This document shows positions 1 to 5,890 of a stretch of DNA of 5,890 nucleotides, in pieces. The DNA comes from Bacteroidales bacterium. GTDB lineage: Bacteria; Bacteroidota; Bacteroidia; Bacteroidales; VadinHA17. Within the stretch, counting starts at the first letter, position 1. Every line of letters starts with the position of its first letter. The position numbers and the translations under genes are program-made. Where the stretch lies: NCBI GenBank assembly GCA_022615595.1, contig JAKEGI010000129.1:1-5890 (forward strand), in the 5' to 3' direction. The notes beneath the pieces were generated by a model. The model made no database searches, had not been told where the DNA came from, and worked only from the letters and a program-made list of their open reading frames with translations.

Positions 1-78
1 CTTGACATAGGGTCAAAAACGGTTGAGGAGATAGCAATTAGTATAGCAGCGCAGCTCGTTCAGGTGAGAAATAAATAG
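1..78 (+). CDS. XdhC/CoxI family protein, C-terminal end only (5' end outside the window)
   Basis: The frame is open from the first base to a TAG stop and gives 25 residues. They begin LDIGSKTVEEIAISI and end QVRNK. The pattern (G)LDIG-x-(K/T)-T-x-EEIA-x-SI-x-A-x-(L/I)-x-x-VR is the usual C-terminus of XdhC/CoxI family proteins. Members of this family bind the molybdenum cofactor and help sulfurate it and insert it into xanthine dehydrogenase-type hydroxylases in the cytoplasm. The mocA-like gene downstream on the same strand, another maturation factor for these enzymes, supports the call. Only the tail is visible, so the N-terminal domain and the Rossmann-fold part cannot be checked. The family call is fairly secure despite the short length because this terminal motif is characteristic. 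The exact partner enzyme is unknown. Confidence 0.75.
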   Translation, partial: LDIGSKTVEEIAISIAAQLVQVRNK

Positions 79-80
79 CA

Positions 81-100
81 CAGGGCTCAGGGCTCAGAGC
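81..100. repeat. Short heptamer direct repeat (CAGGGCT x2 plus partial copy)
   Basis: Two exact copies of CAGGGCT (81-87, 88-94) are followed by a degenerate partial copy CAGAGC (95-100). The array starts two bases after the xdhC stop codon. The next 30 bases are purine-rich (AAAGAGAAAG, then AGAGAGGGGAG). No function is visible. It looks like low-complexity intergenic sequence, and I see no hairpin, T-tract or promoter in it. Confidence 0.6.
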
Positions 101-130
101 AAAGAGAAAGCGTAGAGAGGGGAGCTTAGA

Positions 131-177
131 GACTTTTGACCTTCAGACCTTTAGACCTTCCGACCTTCAGACTTTAA
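131..177. repeat. Octamer tandem repeat (consensus GACCTTCA) in the mocA leader
   Basis: Six head-to-tail units are readable: GACTTTT (131-137, one base short), GACCTTCA (138-145), GACCTTTA (146-153), GACCTTCC (154-161), GACCTTCA (162-169) and GACTTTAA (170-177). The period is 8 and the GAC start is kept in every unit. The array ends four bases before the mocA-like start codon, so it occupies the whole place where a ribosome binding site and leader would lie. The units are unspaced and far too short for CRISPR. Such an array could change copy number by slippage, but any effect on expression is speculation. Confidence 0.8.
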
Positions 178-181
178 TAGC

Positions 182-775
182 ATGACTGAAATATGGGGAA
201 TAGTGCTTGCCGCAGGTGAATCGAAGAGAATGGGATCACCAAAGATGACCCTGCCCTTCAGGGGCAAGACAATTATTGAAACTGTTATAGGAAATCTTCT
301 GGCATCAAAGATTGAAAAGTGTATTGTTGTCGTCGGTGCAGACCGCACTGAAGTTTTATCCTTGACAGCAAAGTACCCTGTTGTGAACTGTTTTAACCCA
401 AATTATAAAGAGGGCATGCTCTCATCCGTAAAATGCGGATTTGATCATCTCCCTTCTGAATTCGGGGCAGCGCTTGTCGTGCTGGGCGACCAGCCGATGA
501 TTGAAACGGAGGTGATTAATCTTGTGATTGAAACCTACATTAATTCTGACAAAGGCATTGTTGTTCCGGTCCACAATGGAAAGAGAGGCCACCCGCTTCT
601 CATTGACAGGAGGCACAGGGAAGAAATATCCGGCCTGGCGGGCCCGCATGGACTAAAAGGGCTGTTGGTAAATCACCCTGAGGATATACTGGAGGTAGAG
701 ACCGGTCACATATCAGTGCTGAAGGATATTGATACTCAAGAGGAGTATTTAAATGAACTAAACCAGATCATATAG
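182..775 (+). CDS. mocA: Molybdenum cofactor cytidylyltransferase (MocA-like nucleotidyltransferase)
   Basis: This complete 197-residue cytoplasmic protein has the MobA-like NTP transferase fold. Seen in the sequence: the nucleotide-binding loop LAAGESKRMGSPK (residues 9-21), NPNYKEGMLSS (72-82), the metal-binding LGDQPMI (101-107), GKRGHP (133-138) and a C-terminal DIDTQEEY (182-189). In the family, LAAG in the first loop goes with CTP-using MocA, whereas GTP-using MobA has LAGG. The likely reaction is therefore CTP plus Mo-molybdopterin to molybdopterin cytosine dinucleotide, the cofactor form of xanthine dehydrogenase/aldehyde oxidase-type enzymes. The length is normal and no key motif is broken. 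The start is well fixed, since the frame closes upstream at a TAG (152-154) with no other ATG. No Shine-Dalgarno is visible; the octamer array fills that position. The gene lies 103 bases after xdhC and two bases before a hydroxylase remnant. A different sugar or isoprenoid nucleotidyltransferase role is possible but less likely in this context. Confidence 0.85.
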   Translation: MTEIWGIVLAAGESKRMGSPKMTLPFRGKTIIETVIGNLLASKIEKCIVVVGADRTEVLSLTAKYPVVNCFNPNYKEGMLSSVKCGFDHLPSEFGAALVVLGDQPMIETEVINLVIETYINSDKGIVVPVHNGKRGHPLLIDRRHREEISGLAGPHGLKGLLVNHPEDILEVETGHISVLKDIDTQEEYLNELNQII

Positions 776-777
776 AC

Positions 778-900
778 ATGGAGGAGAAAATCTTCTTTAA
801 ACTTAACAATAAAAAGGCCGAGCTGGTTACTGACCACACCCGGATGCTCAAGGTGCCGTTCACACCGGAACGGGTTCTCAATGCAATAAAAATGGTATAA
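778..900 (+). pseudogene. 40-codon head-to-tail remnant of a molybdenum hydroxylase ([2Fe-2S] subunit start joined to large-subunit end)
   Basis: A short ORF starts two bases after the mocA stop, with ATG at 778 and TAA at 898-900. Residues 1-24 (MEEKIFFKLNNKKAEL, then VTDHTRML) resemble the N-terminus of IorA/CoxS-type [2Fe-2S] subunits, which typically read FxLNxKxVxLxTDxxRMLLWVLR. The following CxxGxCGxC cluster motifs are absent. Residues 25-40 (KVPFTPERVLNAIKMV) instead resemble the last residues of the molybdopterin-binding large subunit, typically (R)KxPxTPERVLxAL. The apparent junction is near codons 22-25 (bases 841-852). The expected intact order would be small subunit then large subunit after mocA, so one internal deletion of roughly the whole enzyme, in frame by chance, explains both halves. 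No iron-sulfur or molybdenum site remains. Family resemblance is recalled, not searched. Alternatives are a real small protein, a chance ORF, or an assembly join. Confidence 0.55.
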
Positions 901-938
901 AAAACAGTAGAGGAGGGTCTCAGACCCTCCTCTACTGT
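899..938 (-). terminator. Intrinsic terminator of the susCD operon (17-bp perfect hairpin plus T6)
   Basis: The arms at 904-920 (ACAGTAGAGGAGGGTCT) and 922-938 are exact reverse complements around a single central base. This gives a stem of about 16 bp with a tight TCA loop. On the minus strand the stem is followed directly by TTTTTT (the A-run 899-904 on the plus strand), the classical Rho-independent layout for transcripts coming from susD. The hairpin would also form in plus-strand RNA from mocA, but no T-tract follows there. It starts within a few bases of the stop of the 40-codon remnant. Confidence 0.85.
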
Positions 939-943
939 GGTAA

Positions 944-977
944 CGACGCCCAATTTGGGCGTCGCATGACGGTTTTT
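944..977 (+). terminator. Second hairpin at the convergent junction, possible terminator for the mocA transcript
   Basis: CGACGCCCAA (944-953) and TTGGGCGTCG (955-964) form a perfect 10-bp inverted repeat around one base. On the plus strand a T5 run follows at 973-977, but eight bases (CATGACGG) separate it from the stem, so it is a weak intrinsic terminator at best. It lies five bases after the first hairpin, and both lie between two converging transcripts. It may act together with the first hairpin as a bidirectional stop. Confidence 0.45.
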
Positions 978-980
978 ACA

Positions 981-2423
981 TCATTTTGTATACCACTCAT
1001 TCTGCACAAGCAGGTCATTGACCTCCATCTCCCTGAATGGAATGGGAAGTATCAGGTTACCTGCATTATACGGGTAGCTGCCTATATTTACCTTCCATCT
1101 CTTCAGGTCATGAAGCCTGTGACCTTCCCAGCATAGCTCAAAGTAACGCTCATCCCTGATCTGCTGCCTTGTAACTGGACCGGTATAGAGAGGAGCATTT
1201 GATCTTGCACGGACTGTGTTGATGTCCTGTGTGGGTGTTCTCGGTCCGATATCTGCACCCGGATCCTCGAAGTTGGCCTCAGCCCTTATTAAATACATTT
1301 CTGCAAGCCTGATAAGAGCAAGGTTGGCATAATAGTCACCCCATTTTGCAGTGTTGATACCGCCGTTATTTATTATTGTACCTACACCCTTGTAATACAT
1401 CATTGTAATATTGTCGATGGTATAGGATTCTTCGGTATCCTCCTGAAACATACCGCGCAGGTCTGCAGGGTTGAACCTGTTAAGGAATACCTGCTGGATT
1501 TCATAATCACCCCTTCCCATACCGTTGAGAGAGGCGTACATGATAGTTAGCCATGCTGAGTTGGAGGCTACATTGTTCTGAAAAGAAAAAATATCTTCAG
1601 GTGAATTTGAGGTATTGTTGAATGCCTGAAGAGGGTGTCCGACGAGAGCAAATGGACCGTTCTGAATGATATAATTTGCCTCAGTGGCTGCTGCAGAATA
1701 CTGGCCTGCCTGCAGGTATACCCGTGCCAGAACAGCCCTTGCGGTCCAACTTGTAGCATATACATCATTTGCAGGGGGCAGGAGGTTACGTGCTGTAGTG
1801 AGGTCTTCAATCACCTGATCGTAACACTCTGCTACCGTGTTTCTCGCAACATTCACTGCATCAGATACATCCTTTGTTGGACTAAGCATGATAGGGACTC
1901 CAGGCTGACTGTTAGCCTGTCCGGGTTCATAGGGTAATCCGAAGAGTCTGGTCATCTCAAAGAGAACCCATCCTCTCAGAAAACGTGCCTCCCCTTCAAT
2001 TCTGGATTTATCCTCATCATCAAGGATGGCAAGGGTTTCATCATCAAGGAGAGTGTTGCAGATATTTATCAACTGATAAGCATCAATCCACGTATTTGCC
2101 ACATAGCTGTTTGTTACGGTCGCCTCTTTGTCTTCGAATTCGCGTGGCTGTTGAAATGTGCCGATGAAGATCATATCACCGGTAGTAGCATAGAGCTCAC
2201 TGAATTCGTTGAATTGTGAGCCGAATAAGGTTGAACTGCGCGCCTTCAGATAGGCACCGACAAGAGTTGCCTGGACATTGTCCGGAGTGGTAAGTGCCGC
2301 CTCTGCATCAATCGACTGCTTAGGCTTGATATCAAGCTTCTCACTGCATGAGAAGAGGAACATCATGAAGGGCACCAGCAGTAACCATGTTTTATTTCTT
2401 GTTATCATATTTTTCATGACCAT
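981..2423 (-). CDS. SusD/RagB family nutrient-binding outer-membrane lipoprotein
   Basis: This complete 480-residue protein has a type II signal: basic residues near the start, hydrophobic WLLLVPFMMFLF, then lipobox LFSC with Cys26 as the lipidated residue. The next residues (SEK) are polar and acidic, compatible with surface export. Residues about 27-230 fit the SusD-like N-terminal domain with TPR-type helices (for example ARAVLARVYLQAGQYSAAA, 228-246). Residues about 270-480 fit the SusD/RagB domain, with the hallmark helix LIRLAEMYLIRAEA (370-383), the block RDERYFELCWEGHRLHDLKRW-type at 423-443, and the closing LILPIP. SusD proteins sit as a lid on SusC and capture glycans or other oligomers at the cell surface. 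The length is at the short end for the family. ATGs at 2423, 2417 and 2408 are possible starts; 2417 (MKNMITRN) looks equally natural, and no Shine-Dalgarno decides. The gene follows susC after 12 bases and is last before the terminator. The substrate is not deducible. Confidence 0.93.
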   Translation of the reverse strand: MVMKNMITRNKTWLLLVPFMMFLFSCSEKLDIKPKQSIDAEAALTTPDNVQATLVGAYLKARSSTLFGSQFNEFSELYATTGDMIFIGTFQQPREFEDKEATVTNSYVANTWIDAYQLINICNTLLDDETLAILDDEDKSRIEGEARFLRGWVLFEMTRLFGLPYEPGQANSQPGVPIMLSPTKDVSDAVNVARNTVAECYDQVIEDLTTARNLLPPANDVYATSWTARAVLARVYLQAGQYSAAATEANYIIQNGPFALVGHPLQAFNNTSNSPEDIFSFQNNVASNSAWLTIMYASLNGMGRGDYEIQQVFLNRFNPADLRGMFQEDTEESYTIDNITMMYYKGVGTIINNGGINTAKWGDYYANLALIRLAEMYLIRAEANFEDPGADIGPRTPTQDINTVRARSNAPLYTGPVTRQQIRDERYFELCWEGHRLHDLKRWKVNIGSYPYNAGNLILPIPFREMEVNDLLVQNEWYTK

Positions 2424-2435
2424 AGTTCTTTAATG

Positions 2436-5400
2436 TTAGAATGAGAGGTTAATACCAAGGGTATAAGTTCGGGCCTGAGGTGCCGTATAGAAGTCGTATC
2501 CCTGGATGATGTTGGTATTCTGTGTTGTACGGCCTGTACCTGTATAGTTTACTTCGGGGTCCCATCCCTTGTAGTTGGTGAAGGTGTAGAGGTTCTGAAC
2601 GCCAATATACAATCTGAGTGCAGACATTTTCATTTTACTTACCAGTGATGCTGGCAGATTATATCCAAGGTTTATGCTTCTCAACCTGAAGTAGGATGCA
2701 TCTGAGAGGTACCTGCTTGAAGCTTTGGTTCCGTTGCCGTCACCGAAGCGTGCCTGCGGAACATCTGTAATGTCGCCCGGATTCTGCCACCTGTTCATCT
2801 GATCAACGGTTTGATTGTCAAACCAGTCAGCATTTGCAGACTGATAGACCCCTGCGCCGTTATAAACCATATTACCGTACACAAAGCTTGTAAGTACGTT
2901 GAGATCAAAACCCTTAAACTGAAAGTAGTTGTTGAAACCTCCTGTGAAGTCAGGATTGGGTGAGCCAACTATCTGCGGTTCAGCAAGATTATAATTGTTG
3001 GTTGTCTCATTATTATCGGGCCCGAGGTAATACAATGCGTCCCCATTATCGGGATCAACCCCCGCATACTTTACTATTTTGAAAACGCCTATAGGTTGAC
3101 CTTCAATGACGTAGTTGAAGCTGTTTGGCGTTATTTCGGGTCCATTGATGTTTATGATAGTATTTTTATTGAATGCCATGTTATAATCCATTGTCCAGAT
3201 AAACGCACCGGTGAGGATGTTTGCATGTAATGCAAACTCCACTCCTTTGTTTTCAAGTTCCCCTACGTTGCTCCATACCCCTGTGAAACCAGATGTTGCC
3301 GGCAGTGTACGGTAAAGGAGAAGGTCTGTTGTCTTCTTCTGATAGTAATCAACCTCGCCGGTGATCCTGTTGTTGAAGAAACCGAAATCGACTCCGATAT
3401 CCATCTGGGCGGTTGTCTCCCAGCCAAGTTCGCGGCTTTGCAACTGTGTAGCCTCCAGGCCGTTCCTTCCTGCGTAGTTTACACCCGTGTAAAGTGCCAG
3501 GTGGGCATAATCAGGAATACCTGAATTACCGGTCAATCCATAACTTGCTCTGAGTTTAAGGTAACTAAGTACGTTTTCAATGCCTGCCATAAAATCTTCC
3601 TGTGTGATAATCCATCCTGCAGAGCCGGCAGGGAAGAAGCCATAGCGGTTGTCGACGCCGAACCTTGATGAGCCGTCCACACGCCCGCTGAGGGTGAAGA
3701 AATACTTCTCATTTATCTTGTAATTGGCACGGGCAAAATAGGATAGGAATGAGGTTGCATCTTCCCAGCTTGAGAATTCAGTTGCTTCTGCAGCATTTTC
3801 AATGTTCGTGAAATCATCAGTAGGGAACCCCTTTCCGTAAATGTTTGATCCTGTGGAGTTGGCCTGCTGGAATGACATGCCTCCCACAGCGTTAATGTGA
3901 TGAACACCAAATGCCTTGATGTATGTGAGGTAGTTTTCCCAGTTGTAATTGATGACCCTGACTGACCGGTTCTGTGCCTCACCGGCTGGACCTGCACCAA
4001 TAGTTTTACGTCCAAAGAAATTTTTCTCCCTGAGATCATAAATGTCTGTGCCGAACTCGCTCTTGAAAGCGAGATCCTTGAAAATATTATAAGTAGCATT
4101 AAGGTTTGCCAGTGACCTGAAGGAGGTCTGGTTATTTGTCCCGTCCCTGAGAGATATGAGACCATTGTAATAAATGGTATTTGTATTCAGTTCACCCGTC
4201 TCCGGATCATAGACCGTCGTCAGTGGCGTCTGGGCAACAAGCTGCAGGGGTGTGGCATAGGCGTTGTCATTTTCAACCCTTTCCATCTCTGTCCTGATAA
4301 CGTTCATCTGCACACCGAAGCTAAGTTTTTCTGTTGCCTTCTGGTTAAGGTTTAATCTGACGCTGAGTTTGTTCATGCTGTTACCGCGAAGGATACCTTT
4401 TGTATCATCATAGGTGACACCTGTGTAGAAGGTTGTGTTGCCCGTTCCGCCACTGGCTGAAAGGTTTATCCTGTTGATAGATCCTTTCTGGAAGGCTTCT
4501 GCCTGCCAGTCGGTGTCATAGCCATCATCCCATTGCGGGCCGACAAAGTACTCCCAAAACTCGTCTTTTGGAAGCCATCCCCAAACCAGGCCGTCACCGT
4601 CGGAGACGTTATCCATTGCCTCGTTAAACAACTCGAGATACTGTTCTGCGTTTAGCCATTCCATGAGTCTGCTTGGCTCGCTCACACCAGTAGTATACTG
4701 AACATCAAACTTGGTTGCTCCGCTTTTTCCTCTCTTGGTCTGTATGATCACAACGCCGTTTGATGCTCTTGATCCGTAGATGGCTGCGGCAGAGGCATCC
4801 TTGAGAATCTGGATTGACTCTACATCTGTCATTGCCAGGTCAGCCAGCGGACTGGTAGGCTGGTTGTCTTCGTTGGAGAGACTCTGAGTGGTAATGGGCA
4901 CACCATCGACGACATAGAGCGGCTGGTTATTGGCCGAGACTGATGACGATCCTCTGATCCTCATCTTGACAGTTTCACCGAGCTTACCGCTTGCCTGCTC
5001 AATGAACACCCCTGAAGTTTTTCCCTGTATTGCGGACTCGAAGCTTGCTGTCGGCATCTCAGCAATACCTTTGGTCTCTACCTTGGTGATTGCCCCGGTG
5101 AGTTCCCTCTTTATCGACGAGCCGTATCCGACGACGATGATCTCGTCAAGCCCGATGTCATCAGCTTCCAGCCCGATGTTTATCACATTATCAGTTCCGA
5201 CAGTGACCTGCTGTGTCTTCATGCCGATGAACCTGAAGACGAGGGTAGCCCCCGGCGCGGCATTGATTGAGTATTTCCCCTCCAGGTCTGTTGCAGTCCC
5301 TGTCGAGGTGCCCTCCACAAGCACGGTTGCTCCGATAACCGGAGAGCCATCCGTCTTGTCAGTGATCACTCCTGTAATGGTCTTCTGCTGTCCGAGGAGA

Positions 5401-5450
5401 GTGAATGCCATAAAACAGGAGATCAATGCAGTTGAAAGTAGTTTTCTCAT
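2436..5450 (-). CDS. SusC/RagA family TonB-dependent outer-membrane transporter
   Basis: This complete 1004-residue protein has a typical length for the family. Order of parts: signal peptide (about 1-21, MRKLLSTALISCFMAFTLLG), a CarboxypepD regulatory-like beta domain (about 24-98, with GVITDKTDGSPVIGATV and DLEGKYSI), a TonB-box-like DEIIVVGYG (102-110), the plug domain (about 111-240) containing LYVVDGVPI (178-186) and the SusC signature LKDASAAAIYGSRASNGV (216-233), then a long beta-barrel. Barrel landmarks are GRVDGSSRFG near 590, LRASYGLTGNSG near 635 and NLYTFTNYKGWDPEVN near 955. The chain ends LGINLSF with the terminal Phe used for outer-membrane assembly. SusC imports the ligand captured by SusD, powered by TonB-ExbBD. 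There is no N-terminal STN domain, so direct anti-sigma signalling is not expected. The leader AAACAAACCAAAAC has no Shine-Dalgarno, as is usual in Bacteroidota. First gene of a two-gene operon; no frameshift or odd insert is seen. Confidence 0.95.
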   Translation of the reverse strand: MRKLLSTALISCFMAFTLLGQQKTITGVITDKTDGSPVIGATVLVEGTSTGTATDLEGKYSINAAPGATLVFRFIGMKTQQVTVGTDNVINIGLEADDIGLDEIIVVGYGSSIKRELTGAITKVETKGIAEMPTASFESAIQGKTSGVFIEQASGKLGETVKMRIRGSSSVSANNQPLYVVDGVPITTQSLSNEDNQPTSPLADLAMTDVESIQILKDASAAAIYGSRASNGVVIIQTKRGKSGATKFDVQYTTGVSEPSRLMEWLNAEQYLELFNEAMDNVSDGDGLVWGWLPKDEFWEYFVGPQWDDGYDTDWQAEAFQKGSINRINLSASGGTGNTTFYTGVTYDDTKGILRGNSMNKLSVRLNLNQKATEKLSFGVQMNVIRTEMERVENDNAYATPLQLVAQTPLTTVYDPETGELNTNTIYYNGLISLRDGTNNQTSFRSLANLNATYNIFKDLAFKSEFGTDIYDLREKNFFGRKTIGAGPAGEAQNRSVRVINYNWENYLTYIKAFGVHHINAVGGMSFQQANSTGSNIYGKGFPTDDFTNIENAAEATEFSSWEDATSFLSYFARANYKINEKYFFTLSGRVDGSSRFGVDNRYGFFPAGSAGWIITQEDFMAGIENVLSYLKLRASYGLTGNSGIPDYAHLALYTGVNYAGRNGLEATQLQSRELGWETTAQMDIGVDFGFFNNRITGEVDYYQKKTTDLLLYRTLPATSGFTGVWSNVGELENKGVEFALHANILTGAFIWTMDYNMAFNKNTIININGPEITPNSFNYVIEGQPIGVFKIVKYAGVDPDNGDALYYLGPDNNETTNNYNLAEPQIVGSPNPDFTGGFNNYFQFKGFDLNVLTSFVYGNMVYNGAGVYQSANADWFDNQTVDQMNRWQNPGDITDVPQARFGDGNGTKASSRYLSDASYFRLRSINLGYNLPASLVSKMKMSALRLYIGVQNLYTFTNYKGWDPEVNYTGTGRTTQNTNIIQGYDFYTAPQARTYTLGINLSF

Positions 5451-5584
5451 GTTTTGGTTTGTTTGAGTTTAATAATAGTGTTCATGTATAAAGACCGCAA
5501 AATCTTCAGTTTGCCGCATTCAATCCATAAAAAATATGAACAGGAGCCCAAAAAATGGCTCATGTTAACTCAATATTAACAAAA
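5451..5584 (-). promoter_or_regulatory. Intergenic region between rsmD and susC, expected to carry the susCD promoter
   Basis: This AT-rich 134-base gap lies between two minus-strand genes. The Bacteroidota promoter is TTTG (-33) and TAnnTTTG (-7) about 19-20 bases apart. One candidate, read on the minus strand, is TTTG at 5501-5498, 20 bases, then TATTATTA at 5477-5470 (two mismatches). It would leave a leader of only about 15 bases. TATTTTTT (5536-5529) matches the -7 element better, with one mismatch, but has no correctly spaced -33 partner. Two weak 5-bp inverted repeats (5544-5548/5557-5561 and 5564-5568/5576-5580) are present. No regulator binding site can be named. Confidence 0.3.
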
Positions 5585-5890
5585 TCAGTGTGGAGTAATA
5601 CTGAAGAAGGAGAAGTTCACATTCCCGTACTTTCTGTGCTCTTTGAATGCTGTGTGTGTTGAAAAATCATGTGCTTTTGAATGCTCCAGGATGAAGAGGC
5701 TCTTCTCATTTACGGCTCCCGAAGCCAGGACCAGGTCTGGCAGGTCACCCAGCCATGAAAGTGCATAGGGAGGGTCAGCAAAGATGATATCGAATTGTTT
5801 ATGGCATACTTTAAGCCAGGTGCGTACATCGATCCTGTGCACGCGTGCAGAGTTAATACCCAGGGTGCGAAACGAGCCGTTGATGAATTC
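5585..5890 (-). CDS. rsmD: 16S rRNA (guanine(966)-N2)-methyltransferase RsmD, C-terminal part (5' end outside the window)
   Basis: The minus-strand frame is open from the window edge to a TGA at 5587-5585, giving 101 residues. Seen: FINGSFRTLGIN near the edge, ARVHRIDVRTWL, then FDIIFADPPYAL with the catalytic DPPY motif of N2-guanine methyltransferases, LFILEHSK, and a closing RKYGNVNFSFF. This order is that of the RsmD C-terminal half; the upstream SAM-binding part lies outside the window. RsmD methylates G966 (E. coli numbering) of 16S rRNA during small-subunit assembly. A GTG at 5842-5840 could be mistaken for a start, but the frame and the homology-like sequence run through it to the edge. 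It is a housekeeping gene on the same strand as susC, 134 bases upstream, and probably transcribed separately. Confidence 0.88.
   Translation of the reverse strand, partial: EFINGSFRTLGINSARVHRIDVRTWLKVCHKQFDIIFADPPYALSWLGDLPDLVLASGAVNEKSLFILEHSKAHDFSTHTAFKEHRKYGNVNFSFFSITPH

Noticed and set aside
131..177. Possible CRISPR array
   Set aside because: The units are 8 bases long with no spacers and no cas genes are present.
768..953. 61-codon minus-strand ORF across the mocA end, relic and hairpins
   Set aside because: It runs through the susCD terminator stem and antisense to the relic, with no recognisable protein features.
5415..5450. SusC signal read as a lipoprotein signal (LISC at residues 9-12)
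   Set aside because: The cysteine lies inside the hydrophobic core, and a normal cleavage region follows near residues 20-21; SusC proteins are integral barrels, not lipoproteins.
4930..5466. 178-codon plus-strand ORF opposite the start of susC
   Set aside because: It lies antisense to the conserved SusC N-terminal and plug domains, its translation is low-complexity (Ser/Pro/Val-rich) and resembles no family. It is a shadow of the real gene.
5529..5561. Intrinsic terminator for rsmD on the minus strand
   Set aside because: The stem GAGCC/GGCTC is only 5 bp with an 8-base loop, and the T-run is about ten bases away; too weak to call.
5840..5842. GTG as a start for a short 85-residue protein
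   Set aside because: The same frame stays open to the window edge and encodes further RsmD-like sequence, so the GTG is an internal valine codon.

Overview
This 5,890-base window is a chromosomal segment from a member of the Bacteroidota, probably class Bacteroidia. The main evidence is an adjacent SusC/SusD outer-membrane nutrient-uptake pair, with a CarboxypepD-type N-terminal domain on SusC and a lipobox on SusD. A-rich gene leaders without clear Shine-Dalgarno sequences fit the same group. There are no tRNA or rRNA genes, CRISPR arrays, insertion sequences or transposases.

Left part (1-900, + strand): the last 25 codons of an XdhC-family gene are followed by a 103-base gap holding two short tandem repeats. 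A complete mocA-like gene (molybdenum cofactor cytidylyltransferase) comes next. Two bases after its stop is a 40-codon ORF. Its first half reads like the N-terminus of a [2Fe-2S] subunit of a molybdenum hydroxylase (IorA/CoxS type), and its second half like the extreme C-terminus of the molybdopterin-binding large subunit (IorB/CoxL type). I interpret it as a deletion scar: the enzyme that XdhC and MocA would serve appears reduced to a head-to-tail stub. This is the most interesting feature of the window.

Middle (901-5450): a convergent junction with two perfect hairpins separates the molybdenum genes from a two-gene minus-strand operon. susC-like (1004 aa, TonB-dependent outer-membrane transporter) is followed after 12 bases by susD-like (480 aa, surface lipoprotein). 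The operon ends at a strong intrinsic terminator, so no glycoside hydrolase or sulfatase is co-transcribed downstream of susD. No ECF sigma/anti-sigma or hybrid two-component regulator is visible beside it. The substrate cannot be told from the sequence.

Right edge (5585-5890, - strand): the C-terminal 101 residues of RsmD, the 16S rRNA guanine-N2 methyltransferase, cut by the window end. A 134-base AT-rich gap separates it from susC and should hold the susCD promoter.

I do not see a new defence or mobile system here. The window is mostly ordinary, with one notable relic of gene loss.
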